Source: Mucilaginibacter glaciei (lineage in GTDB: Bacteria; Bacteroidota; Bacteroidia; Sphingobacteriales; Sphingobacteriaceae). From it: 64,000 bases of DNA. The notes beneath the pieces are model-generated. The model searched no databases. It saw only the letters and a program-made list of their open reading frames with translations, and was not told the DNA's origin. Position numbers and translations under genes: made by a program. Each line of letters opens with the position of its first letter. Within the stretch, counting starts at the first letter, position 1. The DNA is taken from assembly GCF_014773245.1 (NCBI RefSeq), contig NZ_JACWMX010000003.1, forward strand, positions 248,001 to 312,000, written 5' to 3'. Positions 51,807-59,721 of the stretch are shown one piece after another.

Positions 51807-51925
51807 GATTTCGGATTTCGGATTTTCAATTTCGAATTTAACTTACAACGCAAATGAAATTTCGAGAGGTTTGATTAACTGAATCAAAAAAATCCGAAAT
51901 TGAACATTCGAAATCCGAAATTCTT
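51807..51925. repeat. Inverted heptamer arms between glyS and the GldA-like gene
   Basis: Left arm 51807-51841 reads gatttcg, gatttcg, gattttc, aatttcg, aatttaa. Right arm 51891-51925 reads aatccga, aattgaa, cattcga, aatccga, aattctt. The arms are reverse complements with several mismatches, about 50 bases apart, in a divergent promoter region. Confidence 0.7.
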
Positions 51926-51938
51926 TACTTTTACCGCC

Positions 51939-52643
51939 ATGAGCATCTCGGTACAGGCATTAACAAAAATTTATGGCGAGCAAAAAGCTGTTGATAGCAT
52001 CAGTTTTGAGGCCGGGCCTGGTGTGCTTGGATTTTTAGGCCCAAACGGCGCGGGTAAAAGTACCACCATGAAAATGCTTACCTGCTTTATCCCCCAAACA
52101 GAAGGTACAGCCTCAGTATGTGGGTTTGATATCAGCAAACAGCCGTTAGAAGTTAAGCGCAATATTGGCTACCTGCCGGAGAATAACCCGCTGTATGCTG
52201 ATATGTATGTAAAGGAAGCGCTTGCCTTTGTTGCCGACATCCATAAAATGCAACAACCTACCCAACGCATTGCTGAAGTGATAGAACAAACCGGCCTCGG
52301 CCCCGAGCAGCATAAGCGCATCGGCCAGTTATCTAAAGGTTACCGCCAAAGGGTGGGGCTGGCGCAGGCCATTTTGCACAACCCGCAGGTATTAATACTG
52401 GACGAGCCTACCTCCGGTTTGGATCCTAACCAATTGATCGGCATCCGCCAGTTAATTGTTGATTTGGGTAAAACCAAAACCATTGTGCTGAGCACCCACA
52501 TCATGCAGGAGGTTGAGGCTGTTTGCGATAGGGTGATCATCATCAACAAAGGAAAAATTGCGGCTAATGATACGCTGCAGGGCCTGCGGAGTAAAAACGG
52601 AGATAAAACGCTCGAGAATATTTTTATCGGGTTGACCAATTAA
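51939..52643 (+). CDS. GldA-like ABC transporter ATP-binding protein
   Basis: 234 residues from ATG 51939 (MSISVQALTKIYGEQKAVD); the frame further upstream is repeat tract. Walker A GPNGAGKST, Q-loop YLPENNPLY, signature LSKGYRQR, Walker B LILDEPTSGLD, H-loop LSTHIM. The phrases GYLPENNPLYADMYVKEALAF and NDTLQG resemble GldA, the ATPase that works with GldF and GldG in Bacteroidetes gliding. GldA proteins are normally about 300 residues. This one ends with TLENIFIGLTN directly after the ABC core, so a C-terminal stretch of about 65 residues is missing. No permease gene is adjacent. Confidence 0.75.
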   Translation: MSISVQALTKIYGEQKAVDSISFEAGPGVLGFLGPNGAGKSTTMKMLTCFIPQTEGTASVCGFDISKQPLEVKRNIGYLPENNPLYADMYVKEALAFVADIHKMQQPTQRIAEVIEQTGLGPEQHKRIGQLSKGYRQRVGLAQAILHNPQVLILDEPTSGLDPNQLIGIRQLIVDLGKTKTIVLSTHIMQEVEAVCDRVIIINKGKIAANDTLQGLRSKNGDKTLENIFIGLTN

Positions 52644-52779
52644 AAACAATATCTGGTTTCTGCAAAGCTGACGTTAAAATAACAGATTGCCGTGGAATTA
52701 TGCGGTTGCGGCGTCTGTATTTATAAGCGATGTTTGTAAAATTGTTGCTTGAATATTTGTCCACTTTTACAGTAAAACA

Positions 52780-53610
52780 TTGAAAATACTCCACAGCGTC
52801 CATCCCGAGGATTTTAAGAATTACCAAACCGACCTGGTGCGCGAGCGTTTCCTGTTAAACGGATTGGTTAAAACCGACGAGTTAAACTGCGTTTATACGC
52901 ATTACGACCGCATGATCGTGGGGGCGGTGAACCCGGTGGAAAAAACTATCCCGCTGGAGAATTACACTAACCTGCGTGCCGATTTCTTTTTACAGCGCCG
53001 TGAGTTAGGTATCATCAATGTAGCCGGTGACGGTGAGGTTATCGCCGATGGTAAAACCTACCCGGTTAACAAACTGGATTGCTTGTATTTAGGCAAAGGT
53101 GTAAAAGAGGTGAGCTTTAGAAGTATTGATAGCGCAAGCCCCGCTGTTTTCTACCTGTTATCGTGCCCGGCACATGCCGTATATTCAACCAGATTAATGA
53201 CCAACGCGGAAGCCGCGAAGGTTAAAGCAGGGTCTGGCGAGACAGCAAATGAGCGTGTCATCAATAAATATATTCATGCTGAAGGGATTCAAAGCTGCCA
53301 GTTGGTAGTTGGGTTAACCGTATTGGCACCCGGCAGCGTATGGAACACTATGCCGCCGCATGTACATGACAGGCGTATGGAGGCCTACTTTTACTTCGAC
53401 CTGGCCGAGGGGCAAAAGGTATTCCATTACATGGGCGAGGCTGACAATACCAAACACATCGCCGTTGATAATTATGAGGCCATCGTTTCCCCACCATGGA
53501 GCATCCACTCGGGTGGCGGTACCTCAAACTATAGCTTTATCTGGGGAATGGCGGGCGAAAACCTCGATTACTCGGATATGGACGCCATCGCGATAAAAGA
53601 TCTTAAATAG
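52780..53610 (+). CDS. kduI: 5-Dehydro-4-deoxy-D-glucuronate isomerase
   Basis: 276 residues with TTG start 52780, which gives the family N-terminus (KILHSVHPEDFKNYQTD). Interconverts 5-dehydro-4-deoxy-glucuronate and 2,5-diketo-3-deoxygluconate in pectin and uronate breakdown. The zinc site H194, H196, E201 and H243 is present in MPPHVHDRRMEAYFYF and PPWSIHSGGG, matching the known E. coli ligands by spacing. The gene begins the uronate locus; the SDR gene follows 21 bases later. Confidence 0.96.
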   Translation: MKILHSVHPEDFKNYQTDLVRERFLLNGLVKTDELNCVYTHYDRMIVGAVNPVEKTIPLENYTNLRADFFLQRRELGIINVAGDGEVIADGKTYPVNKLDCLYLGKGVKEVSFRSIDSASPAVFYLLSCPAHAVYSTRLMTNAEAAKVKAGSGETANERVINKYIHAEGIQSCQLVVGLTVLAPGSVWNTMPPHVHDRRMEAYFYFDLAEGQKVFHYMGEADNTKHIAVDNYEAIVSPPWSIHSGGGTSNYSFIWGMAGENLDYSDMDAIAIKDLK

Positions 53611-53631
53611 ACAAAAAATACAATATAAAAA

Positions 53632-54447
53632 GTGGAAAATCAGTTCTCATTAGCCGGAAAAGTAATTGTGGTAACCGGCGGCACCGGTATATTAGGTAAC
53701 GCGTTCATCAACGGCATTGTTGCCGCTGGCGGCGCGGTAGGTATATTAGGCCGTAACCGGCAGGTGGCCGAAGAGCGTGCAGATGCGATTAACAAAAATG
53801 GCGGCAAAGCTATCGTGCTGATTGCCGATGCAATGGATGTTGAACAACTAACCGCTGCGCGCGAAAAATTACTGTCCGCCTTTGGTCGGATTGACGGATT
53901 GGTGAATGGTGCAGGCGGCAACGGGCCGCAAGGCGTTTTGCAGAACGACGAGGATGTTTTTAAGATGAATATCGATGGTATGAAACAGATCATGGATCTG
54001 AACACCTGGGGTACTATTATCCCTACGCAGGTTTTTGGCGAGGCTATTGCAAAAACAGGTAAGGGTAGCATCGTCAACATATCTTCCATGAATTCTAAAC
54101 GGGCCATTACCAAAGTTTTGGGCTATAATATGGGAAAGGCCGCAGTAGATTGTTATAACCAATGGTTTGCCGTAGAAATGGCCAACCGCTACGGCGATGC
54201 CATCCGCATGAATGCCCTTGCACCCGGCTTTTTCCTTACCGAGCAAAACCGTAACCTGCTTACCAAACCTGATGGCGGCTACACAGAGCGCGGCGAACTG
54301 GTTATCAAACAAACCCCCTTTAAACGGTTTGGCCACCCGGACGAGTTGATCGGCGCGTTGGTTTGGCTACTGAGCGATGCCTCCGCATTTGTAACCGGCT
54401 CAATGATCTGTGTAGATGGTGGGTTCTCGATTTTTGGAGGGGTATAG
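53632..54447 (+). CDS. SDR-family oxidoreductase, probable D-mannonate oxidoreductase
   Basis: 271 residues with GTG start 53632. Classical SDR: GGTGILG (16-22), NGAGGNGP (92-99), S151/S152 in VNISSMNSK, Y165 and K169 in YNMGK, and C-terminal DGGFSIFGGV. Placed between kduI and uxuA it most likely interconverts fructuronate and mannonate, replacing the unrelated long-chain UxuB enzyme of E. coli, as is common in Bacteroidetes. KduD-like activity is the alternative. It follows kduI by 21 bases, so both are probably co-transcribed. Confidence 0.85.
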   Translation: MENQFSLAGKVIVVTGGTGILGNAFINGIVAAGGAVGILGRNRQVAEERADAINKNGGKAIVLIADAMDVEQLTAAREKLLSAFGRIDGLVNGAGGNGPQGVLQNDEDVFKMNIDGMKQIMDLNTWGTIIPTQVFGEAIAKTGKGSIVNISSMNSKRAITKVLGYNMGKAAVDCYNQWFAVEMANRYGDAIRMNALAPGFFLTEQNRNLLTKPDGGYTERGELVIKQTPFKRFGHPDELIGALVWLLSDASAFVTGSMICVDGGFSIFGGV

Positions 54448-54663
54448 CCTCACCCCAGTTCTCTCCAAAGAAGGGAGATTAAAGGAAACCATACAGTCGC
54501 TTGGCTCCGGCCGGGTGACCGTTATTAAACGGTGTCCCGCCGCCGTATGTTATCAATCGGAGACCTTAAGTAATCATCACCAGGGGCGAGCGACCATTGT
54601 TAAGATTAAAGAAAACTCTGTATTTTTAGAAGTGCTTTCCTTTGGAAAGGATTTAGGTAAGGC
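54448..54663. repeat. 216-bp element with long imperfect inverted ends
   Basis: Starts directly after the SDR stop codon: cctcaccccagttctctcc at the left, mirrored by ctttggaaaggatttaggtaagg at the right (about 70 percent match over 28 bases in inverse sense). Inside is accgttattaaacggt, a small hairpin. It looks like a MITE-type non-coding repeat. The 100-codon frame through it is not a credible gene. Confidence 0.55.
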
Positions 54664-54737
54664 ACTATCCGCTAATTTTTTGTATTTTTATTCTGTTAAA
54701 AATAGCTTAAAATTATAAATAAGATAGGTGGGCATAT

Positions 54738-55769
54738 ATGAATTTTAATGCTATTACCATTAGCGACATAGCGAAGGCGCTAAATCTTTCAGCATCAACG
54801 GTATCCAAGGCACTTAGCGATAGTTACGAGATCAGTGCAAAGACTAAAAAACTGGTTGTTGATTACGCCCGCGAAAATAATTACCGCCCCAACCCCATAG
54901 CACAAAGTTTAAAAAAAGGGAAAAGCAAGTCGATAGGGATTGTTGTACCCACTATTGATAATCAATTTTTTTCGCAGGTAATCAATGGCATCGAATCGGT
55001 AGCATATGAGGAAGGTTATAACGTTATCATCACGCAAACCCATGAGTCGTACGATGTGGAGTTGCTCAATATCAACGCGCTTACTCACCGTTCAATAGAT
55101 GGCATGCTGCTGTCGCTCTCTACCGAAACCTTTAATGTAGACCATTTGCAAAAGCTGCAAAACCAGGGCCTGCCCATTGTGTTTTTTGATCGCGTTAGCG
55201 ATACCATCAACACCCACAAAGTAATTGCTGACAATTTTAAAGGGGGCTACGAGGCTACCATGCACCTCATCGAATCGGGTTTTAAATACATTGCCCATAT
55301 TACCAGCCCTGCCCATACTTCAATTACCCGCGAAAGGCTGGCCGGTTATAAAAAGGCATTAACCGACAAGGGGTTCAATGTAGATGATAATTACATTAAA
55401 TATTGCAGCCATGGCGGCAAAAGTATTGCCGAAACAAAAGAGGCGATGGATGAATTGCTGGCTTTGCCCGTTAGGCCTGATGCTATTTTTGCAGCGTCGG
55501 ACAGGATTACCACAACTGTGTTGAGCTTATTGCACAAGTCGAAAATTAAGATACCCGCCGAGATGGGCCTTGTAGGATTCAACAATACCAATTTAGCCGA
55601 ACTGCTTAACCCGGCGTTAACCGCAGTGCATCAACCCGCTTTTGAAATAGGTAAAAAAGCTACCGAAATGCTGTTGAGCATTATCAAAAGCCGCTACCCG
55701 GTTACAGAGTTTGAAACAGTGGTAATGCCTACAGAATTGTTCATCCGTAAATCATCGGTAAGGGATTGA
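54738..55769 (+). CDS. LacI-family transcriptional regulator
   Basis: 343 residues. N-terminal LacI helix-turn-helix (ITISDIAKALNLSASTVSKA with hinge helix NPIAQSLKKGKS, about residues 5-64) and a periplasmic-binding-protein-like ligand domain (IGIVVPTIDNQFFSQVINGI through VHQPAFEIGKKATEMLLSII). It binds operator DNA and is released or tightened by a sugar ligand. Lying between the SDR and uxuA it is the likely regulator of the uronate genes, with a uronate or its catabolite as ligand. No clear operator palindrome was found by eye. Confidence 0.93.
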   Translation: MNFNAITISDIAKALNLSASTVSKALSDSYEISAKTKKLVVDYARENNYRPNPIAQSLKKGKSKSIGIVVPTIDNQFFSQVINGIESVAYEEGYNVIITQTHESYDVELLNINALTHRSIDGMLLSLSTETFNVDHLQKLQNQGLPIVFFDRVSDTINTHKVIADNFKGGYEATMHLIESGFKYIAHITSPAHTSITRERLAGYKKALTDKGFNVDDNYIKYCSHGGKSIAETKEAMDELLALPVRPDAIFAASDRITTTVLSLLHKSKIKIPAEMGLVGFNNTNLAELLNPALTAVHQPAFEIGKKATEMLLSIIKSRYPVTEFETVVMPTELFIRKSSVRD

Positions 55770-55786
55770 AGGCAAAAATTCTATTT

Positions 55787-55863
55787 TGTCATCCTGAGCG
55801 ATAGCGAAGGAGTTTCCTGATTGTGCACATGCGAATAGATGCTTCACTCCGTTTAACATGACA
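55787..55863. repeat. Intergenic element beginning tgtcatcctgag
   Basis: 77 bp, left end tgtcatcctgagcgatagcgaagga, right end in inverse sense tgtcatgttaaacggagtgaagca. A common type of palindromic repeat in Bacteroidetes intergenic DNA. It lies 17 bases after the lacI-type gene. Confidence 0.6.
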
Positions 55864-55999
55864 GGGTTGAATTTCCCGCGAAAACGATTTCGTAGATGGG
55901 TAACATAAAAGCCATTTAAACTAAATATTTTTGAATTGTTACGGATGCGGATCAAACGCCAGTTGTAAACCTTTCGCGCCAATTTTAATGTAAACTTAA

Positions 56000-56788
56000 A
56001 TGGTAAATAAACCTGTTATTTATAGTCTGCTGTTGCTGCTTTGCGGGTTAGTATCATCTGCCCAAACCGTGACGCTGGATTACTATTTTAACCACGAAGT
56101 ACACAATGCAGGCGGCGAAACAAAACGCTTCCATTATAGGTGGGATGAAAAGACCAACCCCGGCTTTTCTATTTGGGGAGATATTTTTACAAAACAAGGC
56201 GCCAGGCTCGACACGTTAGATAAAGCGTCGACTGCTCAGAACCTTGCCAGATCAGATATCTACATTATTGTAGACCCCGACAGTAAAAAGGAAAGCCCGG
56301 CACCAAATTACATTCAAAACAATGATGTGAAACAAATAGCCGCATGGGTAAAAAAGGGTGGGGTATTAGTGCTCATGGCTAATGATAGCGCCAATGTGGA
56401 GCTGCTACATTTTAATAAGCTGGCCGCAAAGTTTGGGTTCCATTTTGGGGATGATATGCAAAACCACGTTATAGACGATAAGCACTTTGATGATGGAGCA
56501 ATAGCCACATGGGATAACCCGATCTTTAAAACTGCCCGAAAGCTTTTTCTGAAGGATGTTTGCGGCATTAGCTATTCGGGTAAGAATGTTAAACCCGTAT
56601 TGAAATCGAAGAACGGTGTCGCGATAGCGGTAATTACCAGGTATGGCAGGGGTACGGTATTCGCCGTTGGCGACCCCTGGTTATATAACGAATATGTGAA
56701 CGGCCGCCTGCCCGCCGGGTTCGATAACGATAAAGCCGCGGCTGAACTGACTAAATGGTTGATTGGGCAAATCCCTGCTAAAAAGTAA
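56000..56788 (+). CDS. Secreted DUF4350 protein of the uronate locus
   Basis: 262 residues. Signal peptide (about 1-21, ending GLVSSAQ). The body has the alternating strand/helix pattern of a GATase1-like or DUF4350 domain: SDIYIIVDPDSKKES, VKQIAAWVKKGGVLVLMAND, NVELLHFNKLAAKFGF, RYGRGTVFAVGDPWLYNEY. In other Bacteroidetes this domain follows GH105 unsaturated-glucuronyl hydrolases; here it stands alone. A part in pectin or uronan use is inferred from its place between lacI and uxuA. Catalytic residues cannot be assigned. Confidence 0.75.
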   Translation: MVNKPVIYSLLLLLCGLVSSAQTVTLDYYFNHEVHNAGGETKRFHYRWDEKTNPGFSIWGDIFTKQGARLDTLDKASTAQNLARSDIYIIVDPDSKKESPAPNYIQNNDVKQIAAWVKKGGVLVLMANDSANVELLHFNKLAAKFGFHFGDDMQNHVIDDKHFDDGAIATWDNPIFKTARKLFLKDVCGISYSGKNVKPVLKSKNGVAIAVITRYGRGTVFAVGDPWLYNEYVNGRLPAGFDNDKAAAELTKWLIGQIPAKK

Positions 56789-56848
56789 GCTGATCCAAGC
56801 CTGCTGAATTAAATTTTTGTTTTACTTTTAAGATCTTATCCAACATTT

Positions 56849-58036
56849 ATGAACACATCGCCCACCATTTACAGTATGATCCAAACCATGCGCTGGTATG
56901 GCCCCAATGATCCGGTTAGTTTAGCTGATATCCGGCAGGCGGGTTGTACAGGTGTGGTATCCGCTTTACATCATATCGCTAATGGCGAAGTGTGGGAAGT
57001 TGAAGAGATCAAAAAAAGGCAGAAAGTTGTGGCCGCCGCCGGTATGGTGTGGAACGTGGTAGAAAGCCTGCCCGTTAATGAATCCATCAAAACCCAAACC
57101 GGAGATTTTAAACGGCATTTAGAGAATTATAAGATCAGCCTGCGCAACCTGGCAGCATGCGGTGTAAAAATAGTAACGTACAATTTTATGCCCGTGCTTG
57201 ACTGGACGCGCACCGACCTGGCTTACGAAATGGAAGACGGGTCAAAGGCCCTGCTTTTCGAGATGGCTGCCTTTATAGCCTTCGACCTTTATATACTGAA
57301 GCGCAAAGGTGCCGAAGCTGATTACACTGCCGACAAAGTTGCCGCCGCGAAAGACCGATTTGATGCGATGAGCGATGCGGAAAAGTTACTACTGCAGCGT
57401 AACATCATTGCCGGTTTGCCGGGCAGCGAAGAAAGCTTTACCATTGAACAATTCCAGCAGGCTTTAGATACCTATAAGGGCATCGACGCAGCTAAACTAC
57501 GAGCCAACCTCATCGCGTTTTTACGGGAAGTAATCCCGGTAGCCGATGAATTGGGTATCAATATGGTGATCCACCCGGATGACCCTCCTTATGATATTTT
57601 GGGCCTGCCCCGTGTAGTAAGCACCGCTGCCGATGTACAGGCGTTAGTAGATGCTGTTCCATCATTAAATAATGGTTTATGCTTCTGTACGGGTTCTTTC
57701 GGTGTAAGGGCCGATAACGATCTGCCAGCAATGGTAGCCCAATTTGCAGAGCGGATAAACTTTATCCACCTGCGCAGTACCCGCCGCAACTCATCAGGCG
57801 ATTTTTACGAGGATAACCACTTAGAAGGCGACGTGGATATGTACAGCGTAGTGAAACAGATTGTACTGGCCATGCAGGGCCGTGGCGTTAACATCCCCAT
57901 GCGGCCCGATCACGGGCATCAGATGCTGGATGATCTGCATAAGAAAACCAATCCGGGATACTCAGCAATCGGCCGTTTACGCGGATTGGCCGAGTTGCGG
58001 GGTTTGGAAATGGGGATAAGTAAGTCGATACTTTAG
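56849..58036 (+). CDS. uxuA: Mannonate dehydratase
   Basis: 395 residues, standard length. Dehydrates D-mannonate to 2-dehydro-3-deoxygluconate, using Mn or Fe. The metal ligands are all present: H242 in [10 protein letters not shown]280 in [16 protein letters not shown]307 in [11 protein letters not shown] and D354 in RPDHGHQM. The start [21 protein letters not shown] is typical. It completes, with the SDR, the route from fructuronate to KDG; uronate isomerase, KDG kinase and KDPG aldolase are not in the window. A near-consensus -7 (tactttta) precedes it. Confidence 0.97.
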   Translation: MNTSPTIYSMIQTMRWYGPNDPVSLADIRQAGCTGVVSALHHIANGEVWEVEEIKKRQKVVAAAGMVWNVVESLPVNESIKTQTGDFKRHLENYKISLRNLAACGVKIVTYNFMPVLDWTRTDLAYEMEDGSKALLFEMAAFIAFDLYILKRKGAEADYTADKVAAAKDRFDAMSDAEKLLLQRNIIAGLPGSEESFTIEQFQQALDTYKGIDAAKLRANLIAFLREVIPVADELGINMVIHPDDPPYDILGLPRVVSTAADVQALVDAVPSLNNGLCFCTGSFGVRADNDLPAMVAQFAERINFIHLRSTRRNSSGDFYEDNHLEGDVDMYSVVKQIVLAMQGRGVNIPMRPDHGHQMLDDLHKKTNPGYSAIGRLRGLAELRGLEMGISKSIL

Positions 58037-58047
58037 GTGTTGTATAA

Positions 58048-59706
58048 TTAAACCTCATTCAAATACTTATGCACAAAGCTAATGGCCATTGAGCCTTCGC
58101 CTACGGCGGATGCTACCCGGTTCATGGCACCGGCGCGCACATCACCCGCGGCAAAAATACCGGGGCAGCTGGTTTCCAGTAAGTAGGGGTCGCGGTCGGC
58201 TTTCCAAACTTTTTCGAAATCCGGGCACAGGTTCAAATCCCGGCCGGTTTCAATAAAACCCTTGTTGTTGGTAATGATATCTTTGCACAACCAATCCGTA
58301 TAGGGTTTAGCCCCGATAAAAATATATAATGCATCGGCATTTACTGTTTTAACCTCATTGGTTTGCAGGTTTTGAATAGATAGCTGATGCAGGTTGGCTT
58401 CGCCCAGCGCCTCGGTAATTTCGCTACAAGGCATCAGCGTGATGTTATTTACGCCGTCTATCTGGTCGATCAGATAGGACGACATAGTTTCGGCCAGGCT
58501 TTCCTTACGGATGAGGATAAAAACCTCTTTAGCGAATTTAGAAAGGTACATGGAAGCCTGCCCTGCAGAGTTACCGCCACCTACTACATAAACGTGCTTA
58601 TCCTTGCACGAAGCGGCCTCCGTCATCGCGGCACCATAGTAAATGCCCGCGCCCGTGAATTTATCTATCCCTTTGGTAGTTAACTGGCGGTAGTCTACAC
58701 CTGTGGTAATGACGATAGACCTGGCGATCACTTCGGTGCCATCTTCCATCGTCAGCGTTTTATAATTGTCCTTCAGCTTAATTTCCTTTACGGCCTGCGG
58801 CGATAAAAAATCTGTACCGAAGCGTTTGGATTGGGTGATAGCCCTGCGGGTCAGGTCTGCTCCGCTTAAGCCTGCCGGGAAGCCGAGGTAGTTCTCTATC
58901 CGCGAGCTGGTGCCTGCCTGCCCACCCGGTGCTTTTTTCTCGATCAGTAAAGTTTTTAAACCCTCCGATGAGCCGTAAACCGATGCCGCTAACCCCGCCG
59001 GGCCGGCACCAATGATCACCACATCGTATAGTTCGTTTTTAACAGTATGGTTCAGGCCGATCTTTTCGGCGATATCCTTTACAGGCGGGGCTTTCAACAG
59101 TGTGCCGTCGGCAAAAATAATGGCAGGTAATTCTTTGCTATCTATTTTATTTAAGCCAATCAGTTTCTGCGCCTCTTCCGTATTGGCATCCAGCCACAAA
59201 TAGGGCACCAGGTAGCCCGAAAGGAATTCTTTTATATCGTGCGATTTGGGCGAGTATTGATATCCTATCACTTTTATTCCCCTAAAATCGGGGCGGTAGT
59301 GGCCCTGCCAGTCTTCGAGGAGATCAGTTAATATAGGGTACAGCTTTTCCTCGGGAGGGTCCCAGGGCTTGGTTAAATAATAATCCAGCTTTACCTCATT
59401 AATGGCTTTTATGGCGGCATCCGTATCGGCATAAGCCGTTAGCAGAACCCGCTTGGCGTTAGGGAAGATATTTGTAGTGCGGCATAAAAAGTCAACGCCC
59501 TCCATCTCCGGCATGCGCTGATCACTCAGAAAAAGAGCCACTACTTCGCCTTTATTTTTTAGATCGAGCAGGCTGTCTAAAGCCTCTTTGGCCGATGCGG
59601 TGCTCAGGATGCGGTAGTTTTCGCGGTAATGATCTTTCAGGTCGCGGCTTATGGCGCGCAGTACCTGCTGGTCGTCGTCAATAACAAATATGATAGGTAG
59701 GCTCAT
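58048..59706 (-). CDS. Response-regulator/thioredoxin-reductase fusion without CxxC
   Basis: 552 residues from ATG 59706 (MSLPIIFVIDDDQQVL); a TTG at 59721 would add five codons. Domains: receiver (1-125) with DDD near residue 10, phospho-acceptor D62 in FLSDQRMPEMEG and K113 in YYLTKPW. A thioredoxin/glutaredoxin-like part follows (about 142-215, KVIGYQYSPKSHDIKEFL, no cysteine pair). Then a TrxR-like flavoprotein (about 226-552) with FAD motif GAGPAGLAASVYG (233), NADPH motif GGGNSAGQAS (376) and C-terminal FAAGDVRAG. At the usual redox-centre site only a single Cys is left (YYGAAMTEAASC, about residue 367). It follows a CRP-like-domain kinase by 15 bases. Hence a phosphorylation-controlled flavoprotein is likely, with an unknown electron acceptor. 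Confidence 0.9.
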   Translation of the reverse strand: MSLPIIFVIDDDQQVLRAISRDLKDHYRENYRILSTASAKEALDSLLDLKNKGEVVALFLSDQRMPEMEGVDFLCRTTNIFPNAKRVLLTAYADTDAAIKAINEVKLDYYLTKPWDPPEEKLYPILTDLLEDWQGHYRPDFRGIKVIGYQYSPKSHDIKEFLSGYLVPYLWLDANTEEAQKLIGLNKIDSKELPAIIFADGTLLKAPPVKDIAEKIGLNHTVKNELYDVVIIGAGPAGLAASVYGSSEGLKTLLIEKKAPGGQAGTSSRIENYLGFPAGLSGADLTRRAITQSKRFGTDFLSPQAVKEIKLKDNYKTLTMEDGTEVIARSIVITTGVDYRQLTTKGIDKFTGAGIYYGAAMTEAASCKDKHVYVVGGGNSAGQASMYLSKFAKEVFILIRKESLAETMSSYLIDQIDGVNNITLMPCSEITEALGEANLHQLSIQNLQTNEVKTVNADALYIFIGAKPYTDWLCKDIITNNKGFIETGRDLNLCPDFEKVWKADRDPYLLETSCPGIFAAGDVRAGAMNRVASAVGEGSMAISFVHKYLNEV

Positions 59707-59721
59707 GTTCTTTTTTAGCAA

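Noticed and set aside
51782..51853. N-terminal extension of glycyl-tRNA synthetase
   Set aside because: The extra residues are translation of the heptamer repeat tract; the family start and the -7 box support ATG 51781.
51900..51938. Longer start of the GldA-like ATPase
   Set aside because: The extension is again translated heptamer repeat; ATG 51939 gives the family N-terminus.
54416..54718. 100-codon ORF after the SDR gene
   Set aside because: It overlaps the SDR end, runs through an inverted-repeat element and has no protein-like pattern.
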